27,216 nucleotides of DNA from JAVBPR01 sp031549485 (GCA_031549485.1 JAVBPR010000033.1:1-27216), one strand, 5' to 3'; positions 16,032-24,339 are shown, counted from the stretch's first letter. Program-made: numbers and translations. The notes: generated by a model not told the origin, from the sequence alone.

Positions 16032-16060
16032 TTCTATCCTCAACTTGGTTTACATATATT
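16032..16060 (+). promoter_or_regulatory. Weak sigma-E-like promoter candidate for spoIIIA
   Basis: CATATATT at 16053-16060 matches the Bacillus sigma-E -10 consensus CATACANT at all but one fixed position. TTCTATCC at 16032-16039, with a 13-base spacer, is only a partial match to the -35 element. It is the only open space between the gatB terminator and spoIIIAA, and spoIIIA is sigma-E dependent in Bacillus. Confidence 0.4.
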
Positions 16061-16082
16061 TTGGACAAGGAGGGTTAAAAAA

Positions 16083-17105
16083 ATGGAAATTAAAAATCAG
16101 ATAAGAGAAATATGTAAACTGTTTCCGGAAGAACTCGCAAAGCTGATACTCGGCTTTGATTCTTCGGTATTTTATGAGCTTGAGGAAATACGTCTTCGCA
16201 GGGAAAGAGCGGTAAGTATCTGCTGCAAAGGGAAAAACCTGTTTCTTTCGGTAAACGGCGATTTGAGCATTTTTTCAAATGATGCTCTTGTTCTTTCCGG
16301 AATTGAGCTTGAGGAAGTGTATCTGAAACTATGCAGGAATTCGGTTTATTCATATCAAAAAGATTTGGCGAGCGGCTTCATTACCCTCGAGGGCGGACAC
16401 CGCGCCGGAATATGCGGAAGTATTGTCACAAATGAAAATAACGAAATAACAGGTATAACAAATATTTCGACTATAAATATCCGCGTTGCAAGAGAAGTAA
16501 AAGACTGTGGGGAAGAGGCGTTTCGCTCTATTTGCGACAACGAAAAGATTCACGGCACCTTGATAATATCGCCGCCGAAATACGGAAAAACCACCATGCT
16601 CCGCGATATTGCAAGGCTGATTTCAAGCAAGGGAAAAAGAGTTTGCGTAATAGATGAGCGCAGCGAAATCGCCTCGGTTAAAGATGGCGTTCCGACTCTT
16701 GATGTCGGTCCGCTTACCGATGTTTATGACTGCGTTTCAAAGCCTGAGGGGATAATGCGCGCACTTCGAACAATGGCGCCGGAAGTTATAATTTGCGATG
16801 AAATCGGAGGCGACAAGGAAGCCGAGGGAATTTTGGGCGCTGTTAACTGCGGCGTTCCTGTTATCGCAACCGCACACGCGGCAAATATCTCGGAACTGCG
16901 AAAGCGAAGCGGGATGAAAAAACTGCTTGACAGCGGCGCATTTTCAAAAATAATCGTTTTGGACAGCCGATATAAAATTAAAAACTTTATTGATACGGAG
17001 ACGGTAAAAAATTATGAGCTTAAAAAATCTTCTGATGCCGCCGGTATTTCTCTGCGCGATTCTGACAGGCGCGTATTTTTATGCGAAAACATTGCGGCGA
17101 ATTAA
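16083..17105 (+). CDS. spoIIIAA: Stage III sporulation protein AA (ATPase)
   Basis: A 340-residue secretion-type ATPase of the SpoIIIA-SpoIIQ channel, acting on the mother-cell side of the engulfed forespore. The P-loop is SPPKYGKT (163-170), with Ser in place of the first Gly and the catalytic Lys-Thr kept. Walker B reads PEVIICDEIGGDKEAEG. The segments EGGHRAGICGSIV and RVCVIDERSEIA are also family marks. The start at 16083 follows the excellent SD AAGGAGGG; an upstream in-frame ATG at 15990 lies inside the terminator and is not credible. The last 30 residues are encoded in the region that also encodes the start of spoIIIAB. Confidence 0.94.
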   Translation: MEIKNQIREICKLFPEELAKLILGFDSSVFYELEEIRLRRERAVSICCKGKNLFLSVNGDLSIFSNDALVLSGIELEEVYLKLCRNSVYSYQKDLASGFITLEGGHRAGICGSIVTNENNEITGITNISTINIRVAREVKDCGEEAFRSICDNEKIHGTLIISPPKYGKTTMLRDIARLISSKGKRVCVIDERSEIASVKDGVPTLDVGPLTDVYDCVSKPEGIMRALRTMAPEVIICDEIGGDKEAEGILGAVNCGVPVIATAHAANISELRKRSGMKKLLDSGAFSKIIVLDSRYKIKNFIDTETVKNYELKKSSDAAGISLRDSDRRVFLCENIAAN

Positions 17106-17481
17106 GCTGATAAAAAAAATCTCGGCGGCTCTTCTTAAAATGGCGTACAGCCTTGAATCCAAAATACCGAGCGCAGACAAGCTTTTGGAAGAACAGCTTT
17201 TTCCGCTATTTAGAGAAAAAGATGAATATTCCAGAAAAGAATTAAATAAAAGAATATCAGCTTCGGTGTTAGATGCCGAAGAAAAAACAATGCTTTACGA
17301 ATTTGCGGATAATTTCGGAAAAAACAGGCTTCTCAAAGAAGAAACAGAATCCTGTCGTATGCTTTCTGCGGAGTTTTCGCGAATATACACCACCGAAAAT
17401 GAAGATAGCAGAAAAAAGGCAAAAATGTATTTGAATTTCGGTTTTCTCGGCGGCGCGCTCGGGATAATTTTATTATTTTAG
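17014..17481 (+). CDS. spoIIIAB: Stage III sporulation protein AB
   Basis: A 155-residue SpoIIIAB, a GspF-like membrane component of the SpoIIIA channel. It has one hydrophobic N-terminal segment (about 7-24, PPVFLCAILTGAYFYAKTL) and a C-terminal one (about 142-155, FLGGALGIILLF). Between them are helices with the family pattern LKMAYSLESKIPSADKLLEEQ. The ATG at 17014 lies 13 bases from GGAG. Starting at the next ATG (17035) would cut into the membrane segment without a better SD. It overlaps spoIIIAA by 92 bases in another frame, which is long for this operon. Confidence 0.87.
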   Translation: MSLKNLLMPPVFLCAILTGAYFYAKTLRRIKLIKKISAALLKMAYSLESKIPSADKLLEEQLFPLFREKDEYSRKELNKRISASVLDAEEKTMLYEFADNFGKNRLLKEETESCRMLSAEFSRIYTTENEDSRKKAKMYLNFGFLGGALGIILLF

Positions 17482-17492
17482 GAGTTTTCCAA

Positions 17493-17687
17493 ATGGATGT
17501 GGATTTGATTTTCAAAATAGGCGCAATAGGGGTATTAGTTGCGGTTTTAAGCCAGGTTCTTATACGCTCCGGCAGGGAAGACCAGGCGATGATGGCAAGT
17601 ATTGCGGGGCTTATTATAGTTGTTTTGATGGTGATTAAAGAGCTCGATTTTCTGTTTGATACCATCAAGCAGACCTTTGGGCTATGA
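17493..17687 (+). CDS. spoIIIAC: Stage III sporulation protein AC
   Basis: A 64-residue, two-helix membrane protein with the family length (about 65). Hydrophobic segments lie at 5-23 and 33-52, with VLSQVLIRSGREDQAMMASI between them, a strong SpoIIIAC signature. It is a small inner-membrane component of the channel complex. SD TAGGAG precedes the ATG, and its stop overlaps spoIIIAD by ATGA. Confidence 0.95.
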   Translation: MDVDLIFKIGAIGVLVAVLSQVLIRSGREDQAMMASIAGLIIVVLMVIKELDFLFDTIKQTFGL

Positions 17688-18067
17688 ATATTTTCGGCAT
17701 CTGCGCCGCTATTATCTGCGCCGCGATTATTGCGATAATAATAAAACAGTACAAGCCCGAAATGTCGGTGATGATTACGCTTTGTGTAACTGCGGGCGCG
17801 CTGCTTGTGATCATGCCTTTTGTCGATGAAATATTTTTCTTCATTAAGAAAATTTCCGCGGTTGTTGAAGAAAACGGAGCGGTAAAACCTCTTATAAAAG
17901 CGCTCGGGACTGCTTTTGTCGCGGAACTTTCATATGACATTTGTTATGACTGCGGAGAAGCTGCAATGGCAAAAAAAATAGAGCTTGCGGGAAAAATCGC
18001 GATAATCATTATTTCGCTTCCGCTTGCGAATGAATTTTTAAGAATAATATCAGGACTGTTAAAATGA
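17684..18067 (+). CDS. spoIIIAD: Stage III sporulation protein AD
   Basis: A 127-residue polytopic membrane protein with hydrophobic segments at about 3-20, 28-50 and 100-120. The conserved segment LIKALGTAFVAELSYDICYD (about 69-88) and the EAAMAKKIELAGKIAIIIIS helix match SpoIIIAD. It forms part of the SpoIIIA channel. ATGA overlaps on both sides link it to spoIIIAC and spoIIIAE. Confidence 0.94.
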   Translation: MNIFGICAAIICAAIIAIIIKQYKPEMSVMITLCVTAGALLVIMPFVDEIFFFIKKISAVVEENGAVKPLIKALGTAFVAELSYDICYDCGEAAMAKKIELAGKIAIIIISLPLANEFLRIISGLLK

Positions 18068-19161
18068 AAAAATTTTTAAGGCTCTTTTTTTGCCTGCTAC
18101 TCCTCTTTTGTGTAACTTTTTCTAACGGAGCGGCGGCAGATGAAGAGGACTACGGATTTTCGCAGGCAAATGAAAGCCTTCCGAAAAGCGCTTCCGAAAT
18201 AACCGATAAAAACGACCAAAACGGGGTAATCGAAATTTTCTCGGTTTCGAATATCATAAATCTGCTGACAAACGGAACCTATAAAATATTAAAGAATTCG
18301 GTTAAGGATTTTGCGCTTATTATCGGCGCGATTTTGCTTCTTGCCGCGGTTAAGTATCTCGGGCAGAGCATGAAAAGAAATAATATAAAAAACATTTTTA
18401 ATATAACTGCCGCGCTTACTTTGTCGATTTTAGTTTATAGAATTTCGGGCAGCGTAATAAATGACGCGCAGGGGGCAATTAATGAAATTACCATATATAT
18501 TAAGGCGCTTCTGCCCGCGTTTTCGGCAAGCATAACGGCGAAAGGAGCGTTTTCGTCGGCGCTTGTTTTGCCGGCGACCACCCTAATCGGCACTAATATT
18601 ATTTCGGATCTCATGGCAAAAGTTTTTTTGCCGATTATTAATATTTATCTCGCGCTTTGCCTTGCCGGCGCTGTTTCGGACAAGGTGGAAACAACCGGAT
18701 TTGCAAAGCTCGTTCGAAATGTCGCTATCTGGAGCGTCACCGCGCTTTGCACTGTACTTGTAAGCGTGCTGAGCATCCAAAAACTTGTCACCGGAGTCAC
18801 CGACAATTTGGCGACGAAAACGGCGAAATTCGCCGTCGGCGGCATGGTTCCGATTGTCGGAACCATAGTAAAGGACGCCTTTGATACCGTCGCCGGAAGC
18901 GTGAAAATGATTTCGTCGGTAAGCGGAGCTTTTGCTATTGCGGCTGTTATCTATGCGATTATTCCGATAATTACGCGGCTTGCCGTGTATAATCTGCTTT
19001 TTCGCTTTGCGGCATCTGTTTCCGAAATGCTGATAGACAAAAAAGCATCCGGATTTTTTATCGGAATTTCTGACCTGTGGGGGATAATTTTCGCAGTCAC
19101 AATTTGCGAGGGGATTGTTTTTATATTCTCGGTAGCTGTGCTGATTTCAGCGGGAGGTTAG
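18064..19161 (+). CDS. spoIIIAE: Stage III sporulation protein AE
   Basis: A 365-residue, multi-pass membrane protein of the SpoIIIA channel. Residues 1-26 form a cleavable-looking signal peptide (basic KK, hydrophobic core, ending near NGAAA). A polar linker is followed by at least six hydrophobic segments between about 80 and 365. Conserved motifs include LPAFSASITAKG, GTNIISDLMAKVFLPIINIY and AVGGMVPIVGTIVKDAFDTV. Length is near the family norm of about 380-400. It overlaps spoIIIAD by ATGA, and spoIIIAF starts two bases after its stop codon. Confidence 0.95.
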   Translation: MKKFLRLFFCLLLLFCVTFSNGAAADEEDYGFSQANESLPKSASEITDKNDQNGVIEIFSVSNIINLLTNGTYKILKNSVKDFALIIGAILLLAAVKYLGQSMKRNNIKNIFNITAALTLSILVYRISGSVINDAQGAINEITIYIKALLPAFSASITAKGAFSSALVLPATTLIGTNIISDLMAKVFLPIINIYLALCLAGAVSDKVETTGFAKLVRNVAIWSVTALCTVLVSVLSIQKLVTGVTDNLATKTAKFAVGGMVPIVGTIVKDAFDTVAGSVKMISSVSGAFAIAAVIYAIIPIITRLAVYNLLFRFAASVSEMLIDKKASGFFIGISDLWGIIFAVTICEGIVFIFSVAVLISAGG

Positions 19162-19162
19162 A

Positions 19163-19639
19163 ATGCAGGGTATAAAAGATTACATCTTTGTTATTGCCGC
19201 TTCGGGAGTAATGATTGCGCTTGTCGAAACTTTTATCGGAAGCGGCGGAATAGGAAAAAGCGCAAAGTTCATATCCGCTTTATTTATGGTAATTGTTTTG
19301 ATATCGCCGCTTACAAAACTTTCAGCTTTGCAGGATGTTCCCGAAATCGAAGAAATAGAAAAAATTGAAATTTCGGAAAACGTCACCTATTCAAAAGAAA
19401 TAATCGCCGAGATAGAGAAGGGAATAAAAGAGGAGATAGTCAAAACCGCCGCGGAAAACGGAGTTGACGCAAAAATAAAGAGCCTTGAAATTAAATCGGA
19501 CAAAGACGGGAATATTTTTGTTAGTCAAATAATATTATTAAACGAGGATAACACAGCGGCAAATATCGGTCTGCTGCGAAATAAATTAAAGGAAAAATTC
19601 GGCGAAGAGCTGATTTTAAAACTTGAAAATGAAAATTGA
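19163..19639 (+). CDS. spoIIIAF: Stage III sporulation protein AF
   Basis: A 158-residue SpoIIIAF with two N-terminal membrane helices (about 7-25 and 34-52) and a soluble domain facing the intermembrane space. That domain is rich in Lys and Glu and ends with a GLLRNKLKEKFGEELILKL helix typical of the family. It is thought to form a ring with SpoIIIAG and SpoIIIAH. SD GGAGG lies inside the end of spoIIIAE. Its stop overlaps the preferred spoIIIAG start by 11 bases. Confidence 0.92.
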   Translation: MQGIKDYIFVIAASGVMIALVETFIGSGGIGKSAKFISALFMVIVLISPLTKLSALQDVPEIEEIEKIEISENVTYSKEIIAEIEKGIKEEIVKTAAENGVDAKIKSLEIKSDKDGNIFVSQIILLNEDNTAANIGLLRNKLKEKFGEELILKLENEN

Positions 19640-20180
19640 TTTTGCCGGCATTTTTAACAAAAAAAACAAGACATTTATAATTGTGGGTATTTCGATACTT
19701 GTTTTGCTGATTCTTTTTTCAGAGCTTTTGCCGCAGGGAACAAAAAAGAGCAGCGCTTTGAACTATTTGCCCGATGAAAACAAGTATATAAGCGAATTAA
19801 AAACCGAAATAACCGAATTCATTTCGAAAATAGACGGTGCCGGGAAAACCGAAGTATACATTTCATTTGAATCCGGATTTGAAACGGTTTATGCGGAGAA
19901 AAACAGCCAAAGCTCCAGCGATTTGGATGATAAAAGCGGGGATTCGGCAAAAAAAGAAAACAGCAGCGAATACGAATATGATTACCTAACAATCAGAAGC
20001 GATGCGGGGAATGAATCTCCGGTGTTGCTCAAAGTTAAATATCCGAAAATTTCAGGCATTGTCGTCGCTTGCGAAGGCGGAGGGAACACGGCAATAAAAG
20101 AAGAAATAACAAACGCGCTAAGAGCGGCTTTTTCGCTGCCATCAAATAAAATAAATGTAAACAAATTACGGAGGAATTAA
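19629..20180 (+). CDS. spoIIIAG: Stage III sporulation protein AG
   Basis: A 183-residue ring-forming protein of the channel. It has one membrane helix (about 16-35, FIIVGISILVLLILFSELLP) and then an intermembrane domain with the YscJ/FliF-like fold. SGIVVACEGGGNTAIKEEIT is the family hallmark near the C-terminus. A Ser/Asp/Lys-rich low-complexity insert lies at about 95-115. A TTG two codons upstream (19623) is possible, but the ATG at 19629 is the simpler choice. No strong SD is visible and the start overlaps spoIIIAF, so coupled translation is likely. Confidence 0.92.
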   Translation: MKIDFAGIFNKKNKTFIIVGISILVLLILFSELLPQGTKKSSALNYLPDENKYISELKTEITEFISKIDGAGKTEVYISFESGFETVYAEKNSQSSSDLDDKSGDSAKKENSSEYEYDYLTIRSDAGNESPVLLKVKYPKISGIVVACEGGGNTAIKEEITNALRAAFSLPSNKINVNKLRRN

Positions 20181-20184
20181 TTTT

Positions 20185-20742
20185 ATGAGTTTAAAAAGAA
20201 GTCTAATTGTCCTTGCTATGGTAGCTATCGTATGTGCCGCGGTTTATATGAACTATTCGTTCCAGCAGGCAAACGAAACAAGCGCGGTTTCGGGAGAAGC
20301 TGACTCGGACGCCCAATATCCTGACGGAAAAGTTCTCGGGGAAGCTATGTTTGTATCGGCAAACGGCGATGTTGAAACCGCCGCCTCGATAAAAAAAGAC
20401 TACTTTACCGAAGCGCGTATGAACAGGCAGACGACGAGAGACGAAGCGACAGAGCTTTTAAAATCGATTGCCTCTGATAAAAATAATTCGGAAGAAGTAA
20501 GGAAAAAAGCGGCAAGCGATCTTGCCGAAGTTGCGGCTGCCGTTGAAAAAGAAGGGAAAATCGAATCGCTTATTTCGGCAAAAGGATTTGCAAATTCACT
20601 TGCGGTAATGGGCGAAAGCAGTATAAGCGTTATGATAGAGACAACCGGTCTTTCAATGCCGGAACTCGCGCAAATCAAGGAAATTATAATTAATGAAACG
20701 GGATTTTCAGGTCCCGCGATTAAAATAATTGAAATAAAATAA
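20185..20742 (+). CDS. spoIIIAH: Stage III sporulation protein AH
   Basis: A 185-residue protein with a single membrane helix (7-24) and a periplasm-like domain carrying the YscJ/FliF ring-building fold. It is the mother-cell partner that binds forespore SpoIIQ across the intermembrane space. Family marks are KKDYFTEARMNRQTTRDEAT and a C-terminal strand region ending NETGFSGPAIKIIEIK. SD GGAGG precedes the ATG. It is the last gene of spoIIIA; no terminator follows, and the next gene's promoter overlaps its stop. Confidence 0.95.
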   Translation: MSLKRSLIVLAMVAIVCAAVYMNYSFQQANETSAVSGEADSDAQYPDGKVLGEAMFVSANGDVETAASIKKDYFTEARMNRQTTRDEATELLKSIASDKNNSEEVRKKAASDLAEVAAAVEKEGKIESLISAKGFANSLAVMGESSISVMIETTGLSMPELAQIKEIIINETGFSGPAIKIIEIK

Positions 20743-20772
20743 TTGTTATTTTTGCGGCCTTTATGTTATAAT
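20743..20772 (+). promoter_or_regulatory. Sigma-A-type promoter for the Asp23/YqhY gene
   Basis: TTGTTA (20743-20748) and TATAAT (20767-20772) are separated by 18 bases, and the -10 has a TGn extension (TGTTATAAT). It starts directly after the spoIIIAH stop and lies 22 bases before the next ATG, so the downstream gene can be expressed in vegetative cells independently of spoIIIA. Confidence 0.7.
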
Positions 20773-20794
20773 ATTAAAAACAGGAGGTGCGGTT

Positions 20795-21166
20795 ATGGAT
20801 AATAATTATATTGCAACCGAGGACGGCGGCATCAGCATATCTGAAGATGTTATTGCTACCATCGTTTCGGTGGCCGCTAAAGAAGTAGACGGCGTTTCTG
20901 ACCTTTATGCGAGAATGCCTGTTGAGCTTGGCAAAAAAGGCATTAAGATAAATAAACCGTCAACAAAAGGCATTACCATTGCTCTTGCAGACGATACGGT
21001 TGATATTTCGCTTGATATCTCGGTAAAATACGGGGTAAAACTTCCCGAAGTCGCGACGGCTGTTCAAGAGGGCGTTTTTCACGCTGTTGAAACAATGACC
21101 TCACTTAAAGTCCGCAAGGTTACGGTAAATATCATGAGCGTCAGCGCTGTTCCTGCAGAAAACTAA
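20795..21166 (+). CDS. yqhY: Asp23/Gls24 family envelope stress response protein (YqhY-like)
   Basis: A 123-residue Asp23/Gls24-family protein with no membrane segment. It begins with the family pattern GGISISEDVIATIVSVAAKE VDGV (split here at the conserved ISxDVI) and contains the strand DTVDISLDISVKYGVKLPEV and the helix TAVQEGVFHAVETMTSL. In Bacillus subtilis yqhY lies just past spoIIIA and accBC and is linked to acetyl-CoA carboxylase and fatty acid homeostasis. Here no acc genes and no nusB flank it. It is a single-gene unit with its own promoter and two terminators. SD AGGAGGTG is very strong. Confidence 0.9.
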   Translation: MDNNYIATEDGGISISEDVIATIVSVAAKEVDGVSDLYARMPVELGKKGIKINKPSTKGITIALADDTVDISLDISVKYGVKLPEVATAVQEGVFHAVETMTSLKVRKVTVNIMSVSAVPAEN

Positions 21167-21175
21167 AAAACTATT

Positions 21176-21203
21176 AAAACCCCCGAAATTTTCGGGGGTT
21201 TTT
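21176..21203 (+). terminator. First of two tandem terminators after yqhY
   Basis: CCCCCGAA (21180-21187) pairs with TTCGGGGG (21191-21198) across a three-base loop, flanked by four A and five T. The A-stem-T symmetry suggests it could also work in the reverse direction, though no gene faces it. Confidence 0.9.
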
Positions 21204-21209
21204 CATTAT

Positions 21210-21235
21210 AAAAAGCCGCAATATGCGGCTTTTTT
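21210..21235 (+). terminator. Second tandem terminator after yqhY
   Basis: AAAAAGCCGCA (21210-21220) pairs with the complementary arm at 21224-21234 across the loop ATA, followed by a T-rich tract to about 21240. It lies only six bases past the first terminator's T-run and further insulates the sporulation unit downstream. Confidence 0.85.
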
Positions 21236-21254
21236 CTTTTTATCTTACAAGCTT

Positions 21255-21285
21255 GTTCATATTTTCGCGGCGTGGCTAATATACT
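21255..21285 (+). promoter_or_regulatory. Sigma-E-like promoter for sipL-spoIVA
   Basis: GTTCATATT (21255-21263) resembles the Bacillus sigma-E -35 element (GTCATATT). AATATACT (21278-21285), after a 14-base spacer, resembles the -10 (CATACANT; five of seven fixed positions). It lies alone between the tandem terminators and the first gene of a mother-cell sporulation unit, where spoIVA is a classical sigma-E target. The evidence is sequence resemblance plus context. Confidence 0.6.
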
Positions 21286-21318
21286 TTAGCAGAAATAGTT
21301 TTTAAAGGAGCGAAAAAA

Positions 21319-22857
21319 ATGACTGCAATGGATAAAAACGACATCTTAGTAAACGCAGTAATCAGCCCTGCAGAGATGAAAACACAGGCTGAAGCAGAAA
21401 TAACGCTGCCGGATTACTTGCCGGACATTATGAGGATAGTAAAGACCGATGCCACGATATTAATGGGCGATATCTTCTGCGAAAAAGATTTGGTAAAGGC
21501 TTTTGGAGAAGTGGTATTTACAATTATTTATCAACCGGAAAACTCGCTGTCACTTCGCTCGATAAAAGCTAAAGCCCCGTTTGAGTGCAATTCTGAGGTA
21601 AAGGGCGCGACCGATCTAAGCAGAGTTTATTCAAACGAAAAAGTAAGCTTTATCAACTGCAAACCAAGCAGCGCGAGGAGAATTTCGGCGGTTGCCGGAC
21701 TATTTTTCGGATTCACGGTCGAATGCGAAAAGAAAATAAAAAATGTAAAAGATGAGCTTTTGCAGAACTCGGATGTAGAGAGTAAAGCGATAACAAAAAA
21801 TTGCTGTTCTTATGCCGGCAGCGGCGAAAAAAATTTCCGCCTTGAAGAAGACATAGAGATTCCGGATCAAAACGCCTGCGCCATGACCATTGTCTGCCAA
21901 AATATCGAACCGGTTATTCTTGATTACAAACCGCTTGCCGACAAGGTTGCGGTATCGGGCGAAGCAAGAGTGAAAACAATATATATAACCGATTTCGAGT
22001 CGGGCACTATGGAAACCCTTATTTCAAATATTCCTTTTAATCAGATTGTGGATGTTGACGGCGCGACCGAAAACAGCAAATGCTATCCGAAAATCCGCCT
22101 TAAAAACTGCGAATACGCTCTTTATGAGAACAGAGACGGGGAAAACAGAATCATCTCGGTGACGGCGGATTTTTGCCTAACCTGCACCGCGTACGAATGC
22201 AGAGATATCAGCCTCTTGACAGACGCGTACAGCCCGACAAAAAATTGTGAAATCAAATATCGCACCGACGATATTTCAAGAATGAACGGCGATGTAAAGG
22301 CAACGATGCCGCTCAAATCGAATATAACGCTTCCGCATCCTGTTGAGAGCGTTATAAGCTCCTCGGTTACTCCGTTTGTGAAATCGGCACAAATAAGCGG
22401 CGGCAAAATTTTTGTAGAAGGCGAAATAGAGATTTCATTTATCATAAAATACGCCGACGGCGCTATCGAAAGCTATGACGCAAACGAAAAATTCAACGAA
22501 GAAATGCCTTATATTTGCGAGTCGAGCAGAGTTTCCTGCAACGTCGAAGCGGCGCTTGAAAATTCGAGCGTTATAATATCGGGCGAAGAACTTCTTGAAG
22601 TCCGCGGAACAATCATATTAAACGGCTCTGTTTTATGTATGGAAAGTGTTGAACATATAGAAGAAATAATAACCGACGAAGCGGCACCTGCAAAATACAA
22701 TCCGTATATGGTTCTGTATTATCCCGCTGATGGCGAGCCGATTTGGGACATTGCAAAGAAATACAAATCCACCGTTTCAAAAATTCAGGCGGCAAATAAT
22801 CTTGTCGACGACTGCGCGGACGGCAAAATGCTTATTATCCCGCGTTCAAGGGTATAG
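21319..22857 (+). CDS. sipL: SPOCS (DUF3794) and LysM spore coat protein, SipL-like
   Basis: A 512-residue protein with repeated SPOCS/DUF3794 modules. The first carries ITLPDYLPDIMRIVKTDATI (about 29-48), and similar blocks appear near 180-290 and 330-440. It ends in a C-terminal LysM domain (about 463-510, PADGEPIWDIAKKYKSTVSK). This is the architecture of SipL of Clostridioides difficile, the functional counterpart of SpoVID, whose LysM domain binds SpoIVA to anchor the coat. Here it lies 9 bases upstream of spoIVA, supporting that partnership. SD AAAGGAG precedes the ATG. A generic LysM/SPOCS coat protein is the alternative reading. Confidence 0.82.
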   Translation: MTAMDKNDILVNAVISPAEMKTQAEAEITLPDYLPDIMRIVKTDATILMGDIFCEKDLVKAFGEVVFTIIYQPENSLSLRSIKAKAPFECNSEVKGATDLSRVYSNEKVSFINCKPSSARRISAVAGLFFGFTVECEKKIKNVKDELLQNSDVESKAITKNCCSYAGSGEKNFRLEEDIEIPDQNACAMTIVCQNIEPVILDYKPLADKVAVSGEARVKTIYITDFESGTMETLISNIPFNQIVDVDGATENSKCYPKIRLKNCEYALYENRDGENRIISVTADFCLTCTAYECRDISLLTDAYSPTKNCEIKYRTDDISRMNGDVKATMPLKSNITLPHPVESVISSSVTPFVKSAQISGGKIFVEGEIEISFIIKYADGAIESYDANEKFNEEMPYICESSRVSCNVEAALENSSVIISGEELLEVRGTIILNGSVLCMESVEHIEEIITDEAAPAKYNPYMVLYYPADGEPIWDIAKKYKSTVSKIQAANNLVDDCADGKMLIIPRSRV

Positions 22858-22866
22858 GAGGATAAA

Positions 22867-24339
22867 ATGAACGAAAACATTTATAACGATATTTCGGCAA
22901 GAACAGACGGCGATATTTATATCGGGGTTGTAGGCCCTGTAAGAACCGGAAAATCAACATTTATTAAGAATTTTATGGAACAGCTTGTAATTCCGGGGAT
23001 TGAAAATCCGATGAAGCGCGACAGGGCAAATGACGAATTGCCGCAAAGTTCCTCGGGCAAAACAATTATGACAACCGAGCCGAAGTTTATCCCTAATGAA
23101 GCGGTTGAAATTTCCATTGACGACACAAAAATGAAGGTTCGGCTTATCGACTGCGTCGGTTACATCGTTCCGAGCGCGCTCGGTTATATTGAGCAAAGTA
23201 TGCCGAGAATGGTGCAAACACCGTGGCAGGAAACGCCGATGCCTTTTAACGACGCCGCCGAAATCGGCACCAAAAAAGTTATAACAGAGCATTCGACAAT
23301 TGGTATTGTAATCACGACCGACGGTACTTTCGGCGATATTCCGAGAGATGATTACATAGACGCTGAAAAACGCGTTGTCGAGGAATTAAAGCAGATTAGA
23401 AAGCCTTTTGTGCTGGTTATCAACAGCGCTGATCCCGCGGGCGAAAATACGCACAATCTCGCAAAACAGATGAAAAATGTTTACGGAGTTCCCGCGCTTC
23501 CGATAGACTGCAGCAGACTATGCATGGAAGATATAAAAGAGATTATCAAAAACCTGCTTTACGAATTTCCTGTTTCCGAAGTCGATATTAAAATTCCCGC
23601 TTGGATTGACAGACTTTCGGACGAAAACTGGCTCAAAACTTCGATTCAAGGCAGCATAATTGAGTCCTGTAGAAATATCAGCAAATTAAGCGAAATCGCA
23701 GCGGCGGCCGAGAAGGTTGCGGCAAACGACAATCTCGAATGTGCTATGCTAAGCGAAATCGATCTCAGCTGCGGAAAAGCGGTCATCGAAGTCAAAGTCT
23801 TCGAGGGGCTGTTCTATAAAATCTTGAGCGACGAACTTGGTATGGAAATCGAGGGCGAGGAAACCCTTATCGATTTGATGAGCGAGCTTGTTGAAAAGCG
23901 CAAGAAATACGACCGCATGGAAGAAGCTATACAAAATGCTTATGACTGCGGCTACGGAATTGTCACCCCGAATATCGGAGAGCTTACTCTTGAAAAGCCC
24001 GAGATTGTAAAGCAGGGCGGCAAATACGGAGTAAAACTCAAGGCGAGTGCGCCCTCGATTCACCTTATCCGCGCGGATATCGAAACCGAAGTTTCTCCGG
24101 TTGTCGGCAGCGAAAAACAGTCGGAAGACCTTGTGAAATATCTCTTGGAAGAATTCGAGGAAAACCCCGAAATGATTTGGGAGAGCAATATTTTCGGAAA
24201 ATCTTTGCATGAGCTTGTAAACGAAGGGCTGCTAAATAAACTCACGCATATGCCCGAGGATGCGCGCCTGAAGATACAGGAAACCTTGCAGCGGATTATC
24301 AACGACGGTAGCGGCGGACTTATCTGCATAATCTTGTAA
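22867..24339 (+). CDS. spoIVA: Stage IV sporulation protein A (coat basement ATPase)
   Basis: The 490-residue SpoIVA, an ATPase that polymerises on the outer forespore membrane as the foundation of the spore coat. The Walker A motif GPVRTGKS lies at residues 23-30. An atypical Walker B region LIDCVGYIVPSALGYIEQSM follows near 94-113, with TTDGTFGDIPRDDY near 150. The C-terminal GGLICIIL is the known membrane-targeting end. Length equals that of Bacillus (about 492). SD AGGAGG precedes the ATG. It is likely co-transcribed with the SipL-like gene upstream. Confidence 0.97.
   Translation: MNENIYNDISARTDGDIYIGVVGPVRTGKSTFIKNFMEQLVIPGIENPMKRDRANDELPQSSSGKTIMTTEPKFIPNEAVEISIDDTKMKVRLIDCVGYIVPSALGYIEQSMPRMVQTPWQETPMPFNDAAEIGTKKVITEHSTIGIVITTDGTFGDIPRDDYIDAEKRVVEELKQIRKPFVLVINSADPAGENTHNLAKQMKNVYGVPALPIDCSRLCMEDIKEIIKNLLYEFPVSEVDIKIPAWIDRLSDENWLKTSIQGSIIESCRNISKLSEIAAAAEKVAANDNLECAMLSEIDLSCGKAVIEVKVFEGLFYKILSDELGMEIEGEETLIDLMSELVEKRKKYDRMEEAIQNAYDCGYGIVTPNIGELTLEKPEIVKQGGKYGVKLKASAPSIHLIRADIETEVSPVVGSEKQSEDLVKYLLEEFEENPEMIWESNIFGKSLHELVNEGLLNKLTHMPEDARLKIQETLQRIINDGSGGLICIIL

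Noticed and set aside
15990..16082. N-terminal extension of spoIIIAA from an ATG at 15990
   Set aside because: It would translate the gatB terminator and lacks an SD. The ATG at 16083 has an excellent SD and a family-like N-terminus.
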